Below are positions 42,205-52,600 of a stretch of DNA of 61,250 nucleotides, one piece after another. Every line of letters begins with the position of its first letter. Position 1 is the stretch's first letter. The DNA lies in NCBI GenBank assembly GCA_964481005.1, contig CAYZRY010000003.1:1-61250 (forward strand), in the 5' to 3' direction. The notes beneath the pieces are model-generated. The model was not told the DNA's origin and did not search any database. It worked only from the letters and a program-made list of their open reading frames with translations. The position numbers and the translations under genes are program-made. The DNA is from CAYZRY01 sp964481005 (GTDB lineage Bacteria > Bacillota_I > Bacilli_A > RF39 > UBA660).

Positions 42205-43206
42205 TTATTTATTTAGGTTTTGTTCGACAGCTACTGCGACTGAAACAGTTGCTCCAACCATCGGGTTATTCCCCATTCCGATGAAGCCCATCATTTCGAC
42301 GTGTGCTGGAACTGACGATGATCCGGCAAATTGAGCATCGCTGTGCATTCTTCCCATCGTATCAGTAAATCCGTAGCTGGCAGGTCCTGCTCCCATGTTA
42401 TCTGGATGAAGCGTTCTTCCTGTTCCTCCACCAGAGGCAACTGAAAAATACTTTTTGCCCTTATCGTTACATTCTTTTTTATAAGTAGCAGCAACTGGAT
42501 GAGGGAATCTTGTAATGTTAGTTGAGTTACCAGTAATTGATACATCGACATCTTCTAGATGCATGATGGCAACTCCTTCTCTGACATCGTCAGCTCCATA
42601 ACATTTAACTTCTTTTTTCTCACCAGTAGAAAATGGTTTTTCTTTAATAATATTTAGTTTTCCACTATCGTACTCAAACTGTGTTTCAACATAAGTAAAA
42701 CCATTGATACGAGCAATTATTAGAGCTGCATCTTTACCAAGACCATTTAGAATAACGCGAAGTGGTTTCTTTCTAATTTTGTTAGCTGTTTTAGCAATAC
42801 CGATAGCTCCTTCGGCCGCAGCAAATGATTCGTGTCCTGCTAAAAAGCAAAAGCACTCTGTCTGTTCATCTAGTAACATTGCTGCTAGATTTCCATGACC
42901 AATTCCGACTTTTCTCTCTTCAGCTACCGACCCAGGCATGCAAAATGCTTGTAGTCCTTCACCTATTTTTTTAGCCGCTTCAACTGCCGTTGTTGCTCCA
43001 GCTTTAATAGCGATAGCTGCTCCAAGTGTATATGCCCAAGTTGCATCGTCAAAAGCAATAGTTTGAACTTCTTTGACTATCTCCCTAGGATTGAAGCCAT
43101 TTGCTTTACAAAGCTCTAATGCTTCTTCGAGATCGTTGATGCCATAATTTTTCATCACTGCTTCAATATTGTTAATACGTTGATCGTAATTTTCAAAATT
43201 TGCCAT
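42205..43206 (-). CDS. GGGtGRT protein (function poorly known)
   Basis: Member of the family named for SVASGGGTGRTLHPDNMG near the C-terminus. Other conserved segments are AAIAIKAGATTAVEAAKKIGEGLQ, FCFLAGHESFAAAEGAIGIAK and FIGMGNNPMVGATVSVAVAVEQ. I set the start at 43206 (MANFENYDQ), behind GGGAGGAATAAG, giving 333 residues; a longer frame would begin inside the scaffold gene. It starts 1 bp after the scaffold's stop. Members occur beside Fe-S scaffold proteins; no biochemical role is established that I know. Confidence 0.9.
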   Translation of the reverse strand: MANFENYDQRINNIEAVMKNYGINDLEEALELCKANGFNPREIVKEVQTIAFDDATWAYTLGAAIAIKAGATTAVEAAKKIGEGLQAFCMPGSVAEERKVGIGHGNLAAMLLDEQTECFCFLAGHESFAAAEGAIGIAKTANKIRKKPLRVILNGLGKDAALIIARINGFTYVETQFEYDSGKLNIIKEKPFSTGEKKEVKCYGADDVREGVAIMHLEDVDVSITGNSTNITRFPHPVAATYKKECNDKGKKYFSVASGGGTGRTLHPDNMGAGPASYGFTDTMGRMHSDAQFAGSSSVPAHVEMMGFIGMGNNPMVGATVSVAVAVEQNLNK

Positions 43207-43207
43207 C

Positions 43208-43900
43208 TTATTCCTCCCTCGGATCAATTGTCTTAGCCGCTTCGTTGTAGCGTCCATAAACACCACTTGCAGCTTCTATTGCTTCGTGTGGATCCATTTG
43301 CTTTTTAATATTATCCATCATCTTTCCGATGTTGACATATTTATAACCAATTACTTCATCATTTTCGTCGAGTCCTAAAGATACAATATATCCTTCGGTT
43401 GTATTTAGATATCTAACTCCCTTAGCTTTGGTTGAATAAACAGTAGCTACTTGACTTATTTTTCCCTTACCAAGATCTTCCATACCGGCTCCAATTGGAA
43501 GCCCATCTTTTGAGAAAGCTGACTGACTACGTCCATAGACAATCTGTAAGAACAGTTCTCTCATCGCTACATTTATCGCATCACAAACTAGATCAGTATT
43601 TAATGCTTCTAGCAGTGTCTTACCAGGTAATATTTCACCAGCCATCGCTGCTGAATGGGTCATTCCTGAGCATCCGATTACCTCGACAAGCGCTTCTTCG
43701 ATAATACCTCCCTTAATGTTTAAGGTAAGCTTACAAGCACCCTGCTGTGGAGCACACCATCCTACTCCATGAGTAAGTCCATAAATATCACTTATTTCTT
43801 TACTCTTAGTCCAATTACCTTCCTGAGGTATTGGCGCTGGTCCATGACTATCTCCCTGTTTGACAAAGCACATTTCTTCTACTTCTTTTGTGTAATTCAT
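43208..43900 (-). CDS. NifU/IscU-like Fe-S cluster assembly scaffold
   Basis: Builds or carries Fe-S clusters. Cys residues appear in the expected order: GVGWCAPQQGACKL, VEVIGCSGMTHSAAMAGE, and NTDLVCDAINVA, followed by a family-typical C-terminal part (GYIVSLGLDENDEVIGYKYV). The 230 residues are longer than IscU (about 130) and match the form found paired with GGGtGRT proteins. Start preceded by AAAGGAGG; overlaps the upstream gene by ATGA, so the three genes form one operon. Confidence 0.88.
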   Translation of the reverse strand: MNYTKEVEEMCFVKQGDSHGPAPIPQEGNWTKSKEISDIYGLTHGVGWCAPQQGACKLTLNIKGGIIEEALVEVIGCSGMTHSAAMAGEILPGKTLLEALNTDLVCDAINVAMRELFLQIVYGRSQSAFSKDGLPIGAGMEDLGKGKISQVATVYSTKAKGVRYLNTTEGYIVSLGLDENDEVIGYKYVNIGKMMDNIKKQMDPHEAIEAASGVYGRYNEAAKTIDPREE

Positions 43901-44814
43901 TGTTCCTCCTTTTTATTTTCTTTCTTCTTTTTCTTCTTAGCTTTTTTAGCTTCTTCCTTTTTCTTAACCTCTTCGATAACTAGATCGACATCGTAATCAT
44001 CAAAGAAATTATCTAGCGTTTTAATACCTTTACGTTTAGCAATCTTACGCTCTCTCCTAACCATCATAAACATCGAAGATACGACAATTATGACCAGTAG
44101 CGATAAGACTGAAACTGTTGTCAGTAATAGTTTTCCTGTATGCTCAAGTAAAATATTTAAGTAAACTGCCAGGAACTTTCCACTGTAATGCGGGATTGAT
44201 AAAACCATAAAACTTAGTAGATACATGGCAATATTTATAATCAAAGTAAATAACAATATTTTAGCTACATGGAGATTTCTCTTACTAACTAGTTTCAAAC
44301 TAACAAGTGATATTAACATCATGATGACCATCATCAGTAAAAAGGTATCTGATTGCCCCATCTTTAACATAAGTCTAACTCTAGCACTTTTATAGAAAGT
44401 GTTAAACTCATTATCTAGTCTTTCTTCGATATCACTTACACCAGTTTTTCGATAATTGATATCTAGACCACTTTCCTCGATAGCTTTTTCAAACTTAATC
44501 TGACTAATTTTTACAAAGCGATCAGGATTAACTGTTTTAGTTTGAATTAAACGATTCAAATAATCACTACTTACCTCAGTCATATCTATATACTTATGAT
44601 GTTCAAAATCGACTCCTCGTCCAATTAATATCTGTTCATTTATATCGATATCTTCATCTTTTAAAGCATTGCTAATCATTTGATCATTAACCATCTTAGC
44701 AATAAAACCATCATTACCAATTTCTTTTGAAACGAATATCACGGTCAATAATGTCACACTCAAAAAAAGTGTAATTGAAAAAATAAAATTTAATATCTGT
44801 CTAACTATTTTCAT
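43897..44814 (-). CDS. Uncharacterised multi-pass membrane protein, 305 aa
   Basis: No family recognised. I use the start at 44814 (MKIVRQILNF), behind GGTGAG; the longer frame has no such site. A first membrane helix (about 5-27), an extracytoplasmic loop of about 120 residues, then three more hydrophobic segments (about 155-245). The C-terminus is strongly basic and lysine-rich with EEAKKAKKKKKKENKKEE at the end. Overlaps the Fe-S scaffold gene by 4 bp. Function unknown. Confidence 0.72.
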   Translation of the reverse strand: MKIVRQILNFIFSITLFLSVTLLTVIFVSKEIGNDGFIAKMVNDQMISNALKDEDIDINEQILIGRGVDFEHHKYIDMTEVSSDYLNRLIQTKTVNPDRFVKISQIKFEKAIEESGLDINYRKTGVSDIEERLDNEFNTFYKSARVRLMLKMGQSDTFLLMMVIMMLISLVSLKLVSKRNLHVAKILLFTLIINIAMYLLSFMVLSIPHYSGKFLAVYLNILLEHTGKLLLTTVSVLSLLVIIVVSSMFMMVRRERKIAKRKGIKTLDNFFDDYDVDLVIEEVKKKEEAKKAKKKKKKENKKEEQ

Positions 44815-44850
44815 ATACTCACCTATTATAATTATAGCATAATAAATTAA

Positions 44851-44876
44851 AAAACAAGAAAGGTATTTCTTGTTTT
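44851..44876 (-). terminator. Terminator of the DUF2752 gene
   Basis: Perfect 11-bp stem AAAACAAGAAA / TTTCTTGTTTT around loop GGTA with a T-run on the minus strand. Confidence 0.9.
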
Positions 44877-44891
44877 TACTTAAACTGACAC

Positions 44892-45296
44892 CTACAAAAT
44901 AGTTGGTGCTAGCCACTGAAAATATTCAGTATTTCTTAAAACTCCATACAGTAAGGCTAAGATGATAAAAACGATAATTATATTGGAGTCTACTATATCT
45001 TCGTTTTGCTTATCATATACGTATGCTTTTATCTGCTCCATAATAAGTAGTATTGCTACTGGCAAAAATATTACTACTAGAGCATTGTATCTAATTGCTT
45101 GATAGACATCGAGACTAAGCAGTGAAACTAGAGCTCTTGTTATTCCGCATCCCGGACAATAAAGACCTGTTAACTCATGAAAAAGACATGGAATACCAAT
45201 TCCAAAGAATTTAAATATAGCGGCATAAGCAATTATTAATAATATACTTATTCCAACAAATAAAATTACTTTTTTCTTTCTTACTTCCATATCCAA
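44892..45296 (-). CDS. DUF2752 membrane protein
   Basis: Small multi-pass membrane protein. GLYCPGCGITRALVSLL (45-61) is the CPxCGxTRA signature of DUF2752 (PF10825), followed by YQAIRYNALVV. Three hydrophobic helices; 134 residues as usual. Function unknown. Overlaps no neighbour and has its own terminator on either side. Confidence 0.9.
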   Translation of the reverse strand: MDMEVRKKKVILFVGISILLIIAYAAIFKFFGIGIPCLFHELTGLYCPGCGITRALVSLLSLDVYQAIRYNALVVIFLPVAILLIMEQIKAYVYDKQNEDIVDSNIIIVFIILALLYGVLRNTEYFQWLAPTIL

Positions 45297-45298
45297 AA

Positions 45299-45318
45299 AA
45301 AGAATATTACTATTCTTT
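45299..45318 (-). terminator. Terminator of the DUF4234 gene
   Basis: Stem AAAGAATA / TATTCTTT, 4-nt loop TTAC, with a T-rich tail on the minus strand. Confidence 0.75.
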
Positions 45319-45324
45319 CCTTTC

Positions 45325-45687
45325 TTAAGCTACTACTTCTGTCGCTTGAACTTCTTCATTTAGAGTTTGTTGAACTAAACAGTAAGTTACTATTGATAAT
45401 CCAACTAGCTGAAGTATCAAGAATAATATACTTTGATCTTCGGCCATTTGACCTTTAGTTTGCTTGTATTCACTAAGTGATTTACCCATGTTGTAAGCCC
45501 AAATGTAACTATAGATACCACAAGTTACAAGTGATAATAAGAAGGCTGTTCCTCCGCTTGTAAGTCTAGTACTCTTAGTTAATAATTTTGTTTCATCAGT
45601 TATTGCGATAAACCAAAAAATTCCGTAAATACCACAAGTTACAAGTGTCAATAAAATGGCTGTCACTATGTCTCTTCTCTTAATCAT
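45325..45687 (-). CDS. DUF4234 membrane protein
   Basis: Start at 45687 (MIKRRDIVTAI), behind AAAGGGA; a longer frame would begin in the upstream gene's end. The typical DUF4234 pattern is ILLTLVTCGIYGIFWFIAI, then a second copy SLVTCGIYSYIWAYN with two conserved cysteines, then a third hydrophobic stretch. 120 residues. Function unknown. Likely cotranscribed with the 184-residue upstream gene. Confidence 0.87.
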   Translation of the reverse strand: MIKRRDIVTAILLTLVTCGIYGIFWFIAITDETKLLTKSTRLTSGGTAFLLSLVTCGIYSYIWAYNMGKSLSEYKQTKGQMAEDQSILFLILQLVGLSIVTYCLVQQTLNEEVQATEVVA

Positions 45688-45731
45688 AAAATCCCTTTCT
45701 AAGTTAAATATAACACATGAAGATACTTGTA

Positions 45732-46286
45732 TCAATCAATTTTAAGATTTGTTAAGTCCTTGACAATCAAGTCTTTATTATTACTTTCTCCCCACATGAT
45801 AAATTCATTAAAACTATTACCATCTTGATATAAAAATATCTTAATAAACATTTCTAAACCATCCTTAGTATATAGATAACTAGTTGTTTTACCTGCCTTG
45901 CCATCGATAGTTAAATCACTTGTTACTTCTTTAGATGCTCCGTATATCTCGGCATTGGCATCAAGAATCTTTTTAACATAATCATCAAAACTACGATAGT
46001 TTCTTTGATCGTGAGCAAGATAGACAAAATATATATCCTTTTCACTATTAATCATCTCTAGTGAAGCTTCTTTGTTTAACGAAAATTTATCTGCTACCGA
46101 ATAGTCACTTTCAAAATAAACTACTCTATTTTTTTCATATGTTTTAACAATTGTCTTTGGCTTTGTCTGAGGTAATACAATCGAATGTGAAACATTAATT
46201 GCTGTGTAGATACTAAGTATCAATATACATATTGAAATAGAAACAAATAAGACTATTATAAAATTTGTTTTATCGAATTTTTTCAT
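45732..46286 (-). CDS. Uncharacterised membrane-anchored protein, 184 aa
   Basis: One N-terminal membrane segment (about 8-29) with lysines before it, then an extracytoplasmic domain with a beta-alpha pattern (RVVYFESDYSVADKFSLNKEA ... TIDGKAGKTTSYLYTKDGLEMFIKIF). No cysteine, no catalytic motif, no lipobox. Starts 6 bp after serS stop and probably shares the serS transcript. Family not recognised. Confidence 0.72.
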   Translation of the reverse strand: MKKFDKTNFIIVLFVSISICILILSIYTAINVSHSIVLPQTKPKTIVKTYEKNRVVYFESDYSVADKFSLNKEASLEMINSEKDIYFVYLAHDQRNYRSFDDYVKKILDANAEIYGASKEVTSDLTIDGKAGKTTSYLYTKDGLEMFIKIFLYQDGNSFNEFIMWGESNNKDLIVKDLTNLKID

Positions 46287-46292
46287 TCTTAA

Positions 46293-47588
46293 TTATTTAC
46301 CTTTCACTGTTGGAACAATTAGTTCTTTACCACCCATGTAAGGCCTTAATGCTAGTGGAACTTTGATACTTCCATCAGCTTGGTAGTTATTCTCAATTAA
46401 AGCAATCAAACCTCTAGGACTAGCTAAAACAGTGTTGTTAAGAGTTGCTAAGAACTGATTACCTTCGTCTGTTTTCATACGTATTCCAAGGCGCCGAGCT
46501 TGTGCATCACCTAGAGTTGAACAAGAACCAACTTCAAAATACTTTTGTTGTCTTGGACTCCATGCTTCAATATCACATGATTTAACCTTCAAATCAGCAA
46601 GGTCACCACTACAACATTCAAGTGTTCTAACTGGTACATCTAAATTTCTAAAATATTCGACAGTGTATGCCCACATTTTATCGTACCACTGCATAGCTTC
46701 TTCAGGTTTGCATAAAACGACCATCTCTTGTTTTTCAAACTGATGAACTCTGTATATTCCACGTTCTTCAAGACCGTGAGCACCGACTTCTTTTCTAAAA
46801 CATGGTGAGTAAGATGTCATTTTAATGGGTAATTCTGCTTCATTAATTATTTGATCTTTAAACTTACCGATCATTGAATGTTCTGATGTACCGATTAAAT
46901 AAAGATCTTCTCCTTCAATTTTATACATCATATTATTCATCTCAGCAAAACTCATAACACCGGTTACGACATCACTTCTAATCATAAATGGTGGCAAACA
47001 ATAAGTAAAACCTTTATCGATCATGAAGTCTCTGGCATAACTAATTAGGGCTGAATGAAGTCTAGCAATATCACCAATTAAATAATAGAAACCATTACCA
47101 CTAGTTCTTCCTGAACTCTCTTTATCTAGTCCCCCAAAAGTTTCACAAATATCGGCATGGTATGGCACTTCGTAAGTTGGTACAAAAGCCTCTCCAAAAC
47201 GCTCTACTTCGACATTTTCAGTATCATTTTTACCAATCGGTACTGTATCATCGATTATATTTGGAATGACCATCATAATATCTTTAACCTTGATGGCAAT
47301 TTCTTTTTCTTGTTCTTCGATAGAAACTAACTGCTTGTTAATGTCTGCTACTTCTTCTTTAATTTTATTTGCTTCATCAATATTCTTATCACGCATCAAC
47401 TGACCAATTAAATTACTTTGTTCATTGCGTGCTTTTCGCAAATTATCTCCATTTAACTGGAGATTTCTTCGCTCTTCATCCAAACGAATAACTTCATCAA
47501 CTAATGGAAGTTTATCATCTTGAAATTTCTTTTTTATATTATTTTTAACAACCTCTGGATTGTCTCTTAAAAATTTTATATCTATCAT
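46293..47588 (-). CDS. serS: Seryl-tRNA synthetase
   Basis: Charges tRNA(Ser). The N-terminal coiled-coil arm is at about 30-105 (RRNLQLNGDNLRKARNEQ and VSIEEQEKEI). The class II core follows: TSEHSMIGKFKD, FRKEVGAHGLEERGIYRVHQFEKQEM (motif 2) and FEVGSCSTLGDAQARRLGIR, then GNQFLATLNNTVLASPRGLIALIE (motif 3). 431 residues, standard. Its start overlaps the upstream alarmone hydrolase by one base, so the two are translationally coupled and share the serine T-box. Confidence 0.97.
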   Translation of the reverse strand: MIDIKFLRDNPEVVKNNIKKKFQDDKLPLVDEVIRLDEERRNLQLNGDNLRKARNEQSNLIGQLMRDKNIDEANKIKEEVADINKQLVSIEEQEKEIAIKVKDIMMVIPNIIDDTVPIGKNDTENVEVERFGEAFVPTYEVPYHADICETFGGLDKESSGRTSGNGFYYLIGDIARLHSALISYARDFMIDKGFTYCLPPFMIRSDVVTGVMSFAEMNNMMYKIEGEDLYLIGTSEHSMIGKFKDQIINEAELPIKMTSYSPCFRKEVGAHGLEERGIYRVHQFEKQEMVVLCKPEEAMQWYDKMWAYTVEYFRNLDVPVRTLECCSGDLADLKVKSCDIEAWSPRQQKYFEVGSCSTLGDAQARRLGIRMKTDEGNQFLATLNNTVLASPRGLIALIENNYQADGSIKVPLALRPYMGGKELIVPTVKGK

Positions 47589-48031
47589 TATTTGTTCTCC
47601 TTATTTAATCTGTTAATTATTTTTTGGTAGGATCTACGATATTTATCTTGTCTAATTAGATCATTATCTTTAATTTCTGGAAGTCTTGTCATATCCATAT
47701 TGTCTTCAAGATCAGATAATTTTACTTCCATTGCTGCTATATTATCACTAGCTATTATATAGTCGATAAACTCATCGTAACTACCATGGTTATTAGTAAG
47801 TATTTTAACTATTTCCACTACTTCTTCAGTAAAGCCCATGGACAGTAAATCCTCGGCTGTAACTTCGGTATCTTCGATGACATCATGCAAAATAGCAGCT
47901 ACTTTTCTTGTTTCATCTTCAAATTTGTCACTACTTCGATAAAGATGACCTGTATAAGGTTTACCTGCTCTATCAACTTTTTCTTTGAATAGTTCTTCGA
48001 CTAATTCTTTGGCCATAATTAACTGATTCAT
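47588..48031 (-). CDS. Small alarmone hydrolase-like HD protein (RelA/SpoT HD domain)
   Basis: HD domain of the RSH superfamily, as in single-domain alarmone hydrolases (MESH1-like). Key residues are in order: HLYR (His29), AAILHDVIEDTEVT (His49-Asp50, ExD), and VKLSDLEDNMDM (Asp107). No synthetase, TGS or ACT domain; 147 residues is typical for an SAH. It would break down (p)ppGpp or related nucleotides, though the substrate is not proven. Start preceded by AGGGAAATATG, just after the serine T-box terminator. Confidence 0.85.
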   Translation of the reverse strand: MNQLIMAKELVEELFKEKVDRAGKPYTGHLYRSSDKFEDETRKVAAILHDVIEDTEVTAEDLLSMGFTEEVVEIVKILTNNHGSYDEFIDYIIASDNIAAMEVKLSDLEDNMDMTRLPEIKDNDLIRQDKYRRSYQKIINRLNKENK

Positions 48032-48039
48032 ATTTCCCT

Positions 48040-48240
48040 ACTTTCTACAAAAAAAAGACTAGCTTGGGAGCACATTTGCGCGATACCACCCCATTTAGTC
48101 TCATCTTGTCTAACGGCATTACCCGGAATATATTAAATTCTCTCATGAGTAGATTTCGTGTGATAACTTCATCTGCTTACACCAAGCGCAGACTCTCTAG
48201 GAGAAGACTATTCACATTACTAATCTCAATCAACGATTTC
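48040..48240 (-). promoter_or_regulatory. Serine T-box leader of the alarmone hydrolase-serS operon
   Basis: Minus strand: T-box core TGGGGTGGTATCGCGC (about 48077-48092). Terminator hairpin AGACTA...GGG / CCC...TAGTCT followed by a T-run ends at about 48049. A stem I region lies at about 48120-48235. A candidate Ser specifier UCU occurs in AAATCTACTC. It should respond to uncharged tRNA(Ser). Confidence 0.88.
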
Positions 48241-48246
48241 ATTATA

Positions 48247-48275
48247 ATTCTAACATGTTTAATATAAATTGACAA
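48247..48275 (-). promoter_or_regulatory. Promoter of the serine T-box transcript
   Basis: Minus-strand TTGTCA (48275-48270), 17 bp, TAGAAT (48252-48247) preceded by TGT (extended -10). Confidence 0.65.
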
Positions 48276-48276
48276 T

Positions 48277-49563
48277 CTATTTATAATCTTCAAAAAGCTT
48301 ATCGATTTCCTCTTGCTCTTCATCAGATAAAGGACTACTTGAAAGATCAGCTTCAAACCATGTTGGAATATCACTAACTTTTTCATCTTTTTTAACTTTG
48401 TTTTTATTAGGAACTCTATTATTTTTTTTGTATTCCTTCTCACATATTTTCATAGCTTCCTCGACTGTTTCAATGTTTAATCGATTCCACTGCGAAGCAA
48501 TTGTTTCAACATAAGCTCTATTAAATTTTTGATTGTTAATTTGCAGCACATAAGATATTAAAACATTTATTACACCAGGTTTTAACTTGTAATTAATCAT
48601 CAAATCTTCGATTATTTTAAGCTCTCTAGCACTTGGCTCAGCATCTTTATATTTACTCTTTAAATAATCGTAAGGAGTGATGTTTTCAAAAGTGTAAATT
48701 AATTTAGCACGATTGGAAATGTCTCCCTTAGGTTTCTTCAAATAATCAGGTTGTTTACTATATATTAATGTTGGTAGTTTACCAGCATTTTCAAACTGAT
48801 AGTAATTACGACTAGCTTTACGCAGCTCATTTTGATCAATTAGACCTTTTTCATTTAGACTATTTCTAACAAGTACTTGCATGTTCAAATCATCGATATC
48901 ATATATATATGCTAGTGAATTAATTAAGTATTTAACCTCTTCATTAAAAGTTTTATCACTAATCAACGCTTTTGGAATGCTCGATATTAACATATCAAAA
49001 TCGATACTTGTCGATATATCTAACTTGTTTGTTTCACGATTTATGATATTGTCGTTTTCACCAAAAATTTGTCCTGCTTGGGGACTGAAACATTCACTGA
49101 AGCTCGTACTAATATCTTCATAACCCTTAACATTAATGTTAGGTACTTTGAAGTAATCGACAATTTTATGATATTCACTCTTACCTAAGTTATTGTATAA
49201 AACGACATTTAGTACTGGATGATTAAAAAACTCAAGCGGTGATACTGGTGAATAAAGGACATAGACGTAAGATGAAATATCGCCAGTTTTAACATAGGTT
49301 TTAAGTAGTCCTATAGCTTCTAGTTTTTCTCTTGCAACAATTATACTTTCTAATTTTAACTGAAGTATCTTCATCAAATGATGATGAGTTTCTTCTTTAG
49401 TCATCAGTTGCTGCTTAACTGTTTCATCAAGTAAAGTATAATAGAGACTGACAGCTCTACTACCAATTATTGGTTGGTACAAAAGAGTAATTAAGTTTTT
49501 GTCATAATCAGTAATTATTGTCTTGTTAACTACTGTATATGTATCTGCTGGTAAAATCGTCAT
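48277..49563 (-). CDS. dnaB: Replication initiation and membrane attachment protein DnaB (Bacillus type)
   Basis: Helicase-loader component of the low-GC Gram-positive primosome (not the helicase). The N-terminal winged-helix DDBH1 region is ITDYDKNLITLLYQPIIGSRAVSLYYTLL, and the C-terminal DnaD-like domain DDBH2 is PSARELKIIEDLMINYKLKPGVINVLISYVL with NRAYVETIASQWNRLNIETVEEAM. A charged linker and acidic tail follow. 428 residues. The start lies behind a GGAGGTACT-like site. Its 3' end abuts the T-box promoter of the next operon. Confidence 0.92.
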   Translation of the reverse strand: MTILPADTYTVVNKTIITDYDKNLITLLYQPIIGSRAVSLYYTLLDETVKQQLMTKEETHHHLMKILQLKLESIIVAREKLEAIGLLKTYVKTGDISSYVYVLYSPVSPLEFFNHPVLNVVLYNNLGKSEYHKIVDYFKVPNINVKGYEDISTSFSECFSPQAGQIFGENDNIINRETNKLDISTSIDFDMLISSIPKALISDKTFNEEVKYLINSLAYIYDIDDLNMQVLVRNSLNEKGLIDQNELRKASRNYYQFENAGKLPTLIYSKQPDYLKKPKGDISNRAKLIYTFENITPYDYLKSKYKDAEPSARELKIIEDLMINYKLKPGVINVLISYVLQINNQKFNRAYVETIASQWNRLNIETVEEAMKICEKEYKKNNRVPNKNKVKKDEKVSDIPTWFEADLSSSPLSDEEQEEIDKLFEDYK

Positions 49564-49591
49564 AAGTACCTCCCTACTTGTTATATTATAG

Positions 49592-49622
49592 CATAAAAAA
49601 TAGTTGAAGTTTTCAACTATTT
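49592..49622 (-). terminator. Terminator of ileS
   Basis: Perfect 11-bp stem AAATAGTTGAA / TTCAACTATTT with loop GTT and a T-run on the minus strand. It overlaps the ileS stop. Confidence 0.87.
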
Positions 49623-52600
49623 CTCTATCTTTTCCACAGATATTTTGACATTTATATCATTTAGTTCAAGTTCATTTGTTGCTTTACTACTTTCAATAAA
49701 TGCTTCGGCAAGTGTTTCATCTTTGATAAGTGTTTCAAAACTATTTAAAACTTTTTCAAGTTCACTATTAGCTTCGTATAAGATATTTATACGATCAACT
49801 ATTTCGAAGTCACTACTCTTTCTCATCTGTTGAACTTTCGAAATTAATTCTCTAGCTCTTCCCTCGACAAGTAGCTCTTCGCTTAAGTGAGTATTTAGAA
49901 TGATGAAGTTGTTGCCAGCTTGACTAGCATTAAAGCCCTCTTTAGAACTTATTCTAACTTCGACCATCTCAGTTGTTAAATTATGATTTTCACCGGCTAC
50001 TTCGATTGATACTTCGACTCCATTTTCAAGTTTTAACACATCAGCATAAGTTAAAGCATTAATTTTAGCCGCTGCTTCTTTCATGTTAGAACCAAAGATC
50101 GGACCACACAATTTAAAGTTTGCTTTAATTTCAAAGTCCATATACTCAGATAAATCTTCGACGAAGACGATCTTTTTAACGTTCAACTCTTCTTCAATTA
50201 ATGAAACTAGATCATCGATAATAGCTTTGTTTTTAGCATCTAAATATATTTCATTAAGTGGTTGTCTTACCTTGATACGAGCTTCTTCTCTAGCATTTCT
50301 TCCAAGTGAGATTAAGTCTCTGACAAGATCCATTTTCTCTTCAATATGACTATCGATATACTTTTCATCATATTTAGGGAAATCAGCTAAATGAACACTT
50401 TCTGCATCACTTAGTGCCAAGTAAATTTCTTCTGAAATAAACGGTACAATCGGAGCTATCATTTCAGCTAATCCAAATAGCACTTCGTAAGTTGTCTTAT
50501 AGACAGCTTTTTTACTTAGATCTAGTTCACTTGACCAAAAACGACGACGATTACGACGAATATACCAGTTAGATAAGTCTTCACTTACAAAATTAGTAAT
50601 AGCTCTGACAACTTTGTGCAAGTCGTATACTTCGTAACTTTCAGTTACATACTTAAGTAAGTTGTGATATTTAGATAATAACCATTTATCGATTTCTTCA
50701 AGCTCATCGTACGCTACTTCGAAAGTGCGTGGATCGACTTTGTCAGTGTTAGCATATAGAGCAAAGAAATTATAGGTATTACGAAGTGGATTAAAGAATT
50801 TTGAATAAACTTCTTTAAGACCCTCTTCATCAAATTTAAGGGGTGTCCAAACTGGTGAAACATAAGGCAAATACCAGCGAATTGTGTCTGCCCCATACTG
50901 CTTCATCAAAGCAAATGGATCGAGGACATTACCTTTAGATTTACTCATCTTCTTCCCATCTTTATCAAGTAGTAAGTCATTTACTAGAACATTTTTATAT
51001 GGTGATTTTCCCATAACGAAGCTAGATATAGCCATTAGTGAGTAGAACCAACCTCTTGTTTGATCAATTCCTTCACAGATGAAATCAGCTGGGAATTGTG
51101 TTTCGAATAATTCTTTATTTTCAAATGGATAATGGTACTGTGCAAACGGCATAGCTCCACTATCAAACCAGCAATCGATAACTTCTTCAACGCGGTGCAT
51201 TTCGCCACCACATTTAGAACACTTAAGCACTATCTCATCGACAAACGGACGGTGAAGATCGATATTTTCTGGAATTTCGCTTATCGCTTTTTCACACATT
51301 TCATCACGTGATCCAATCATCTCTTCATGACCACAAGAACATTTCCATAAAGGAAGGGGTGTTCCCCAGTATCTGTTTCTAGAGATTGCCCAATCATTTA
51401 GATTCTCTAGCCAGTTAGCAAATCTTTTCTCTCCGACAAAATCAGGATACCAAGTAACTGACTTATTATTTTCAATAATTGTATCTTTATACTTAGTGAC
51501 TGCTAAGTAATAGCTTTCTTTAGCTGAATACATAAGTGGTGTATCACAGCGCCAACAATGTGGATAATTATGACTGAATTTAACTTTCTTAAACAGTCTA
51601 TCATTTTCTTTTAAGTATTTGATAACTTCAGCATCTGCTTCAAAAATATTCATTCCCTTCCACAAACCATCATTGAACTTACCACTTTCATCAACTGGAT
51701 TAAAGAATGGTAAATCATACTTCTTACCAATATTGTAATCATCTTGTCCAAATGCCGGAGCAATATGAACTATTCCAGTTCCATCATCCATCGATACATA
51801 ATTATCGACAGTTACATAGAAACCTTTATTATCTGAACTAAGTGACGGAATTAATTGATCATACTCAGTGTATTCTAAATCTCTTCCCTTATACTTTTCA
51901 AGTACTTCGACTTCTTCACCTAAAACCTGTGAAAGAAGTTTCTCAGCTAGGATAAACTTGTATCCCCCACTTTGTACTTTGACATAAGTCTCATCTGGAT
52001 TAACACAGATTGCAGTATTAGAAATAAGTGTCCATGGCGTAGTTGTCCAAACAAGAAAGTATGCATCTTCATCTTTCTTTTTGAAAGTGACAATAACACT
52101 GTTAACATCTACTTCTTTGTACCCTTGGGCTACTTCATGAGAAGCAAGACCTGTTTCACATCTTGGACAGTATGGAAGAATCTTGTGACCTTGATAAAAT
52201 AGTCCTTCATCAAAGTATTTTTTAAGTATCCACCATTCAGTTTCAATATAATCATCATGATAAGTAACATACGGATTATCCAAATCGATAAACTGTCCCA
52301 TCTTTGTTGTCAAATCAGAGAAAGCTTTTTCATTAGTCCATACAGCTTCACGACACTTTTGATTGAACTCTTTAATTCCATATTTTTCAATTTCTTGTTT
52401 ACCACTAAAACCAAGTTCTTTTTCAACTTGTACTTCGACTGGCAAACCATGAGTATCCCATCCTACTTTACGTAAGACTTTCTTTCCTTGCATGGCCTTA
52501 TACTTACAGAAAGTATCTTTAAGGAACTTTGCAACCATGTGATGAAGTCCAGGCATTCCATTAGCCGTAGCTGGCCCATCGTAAAAGACCCAATAATCAT

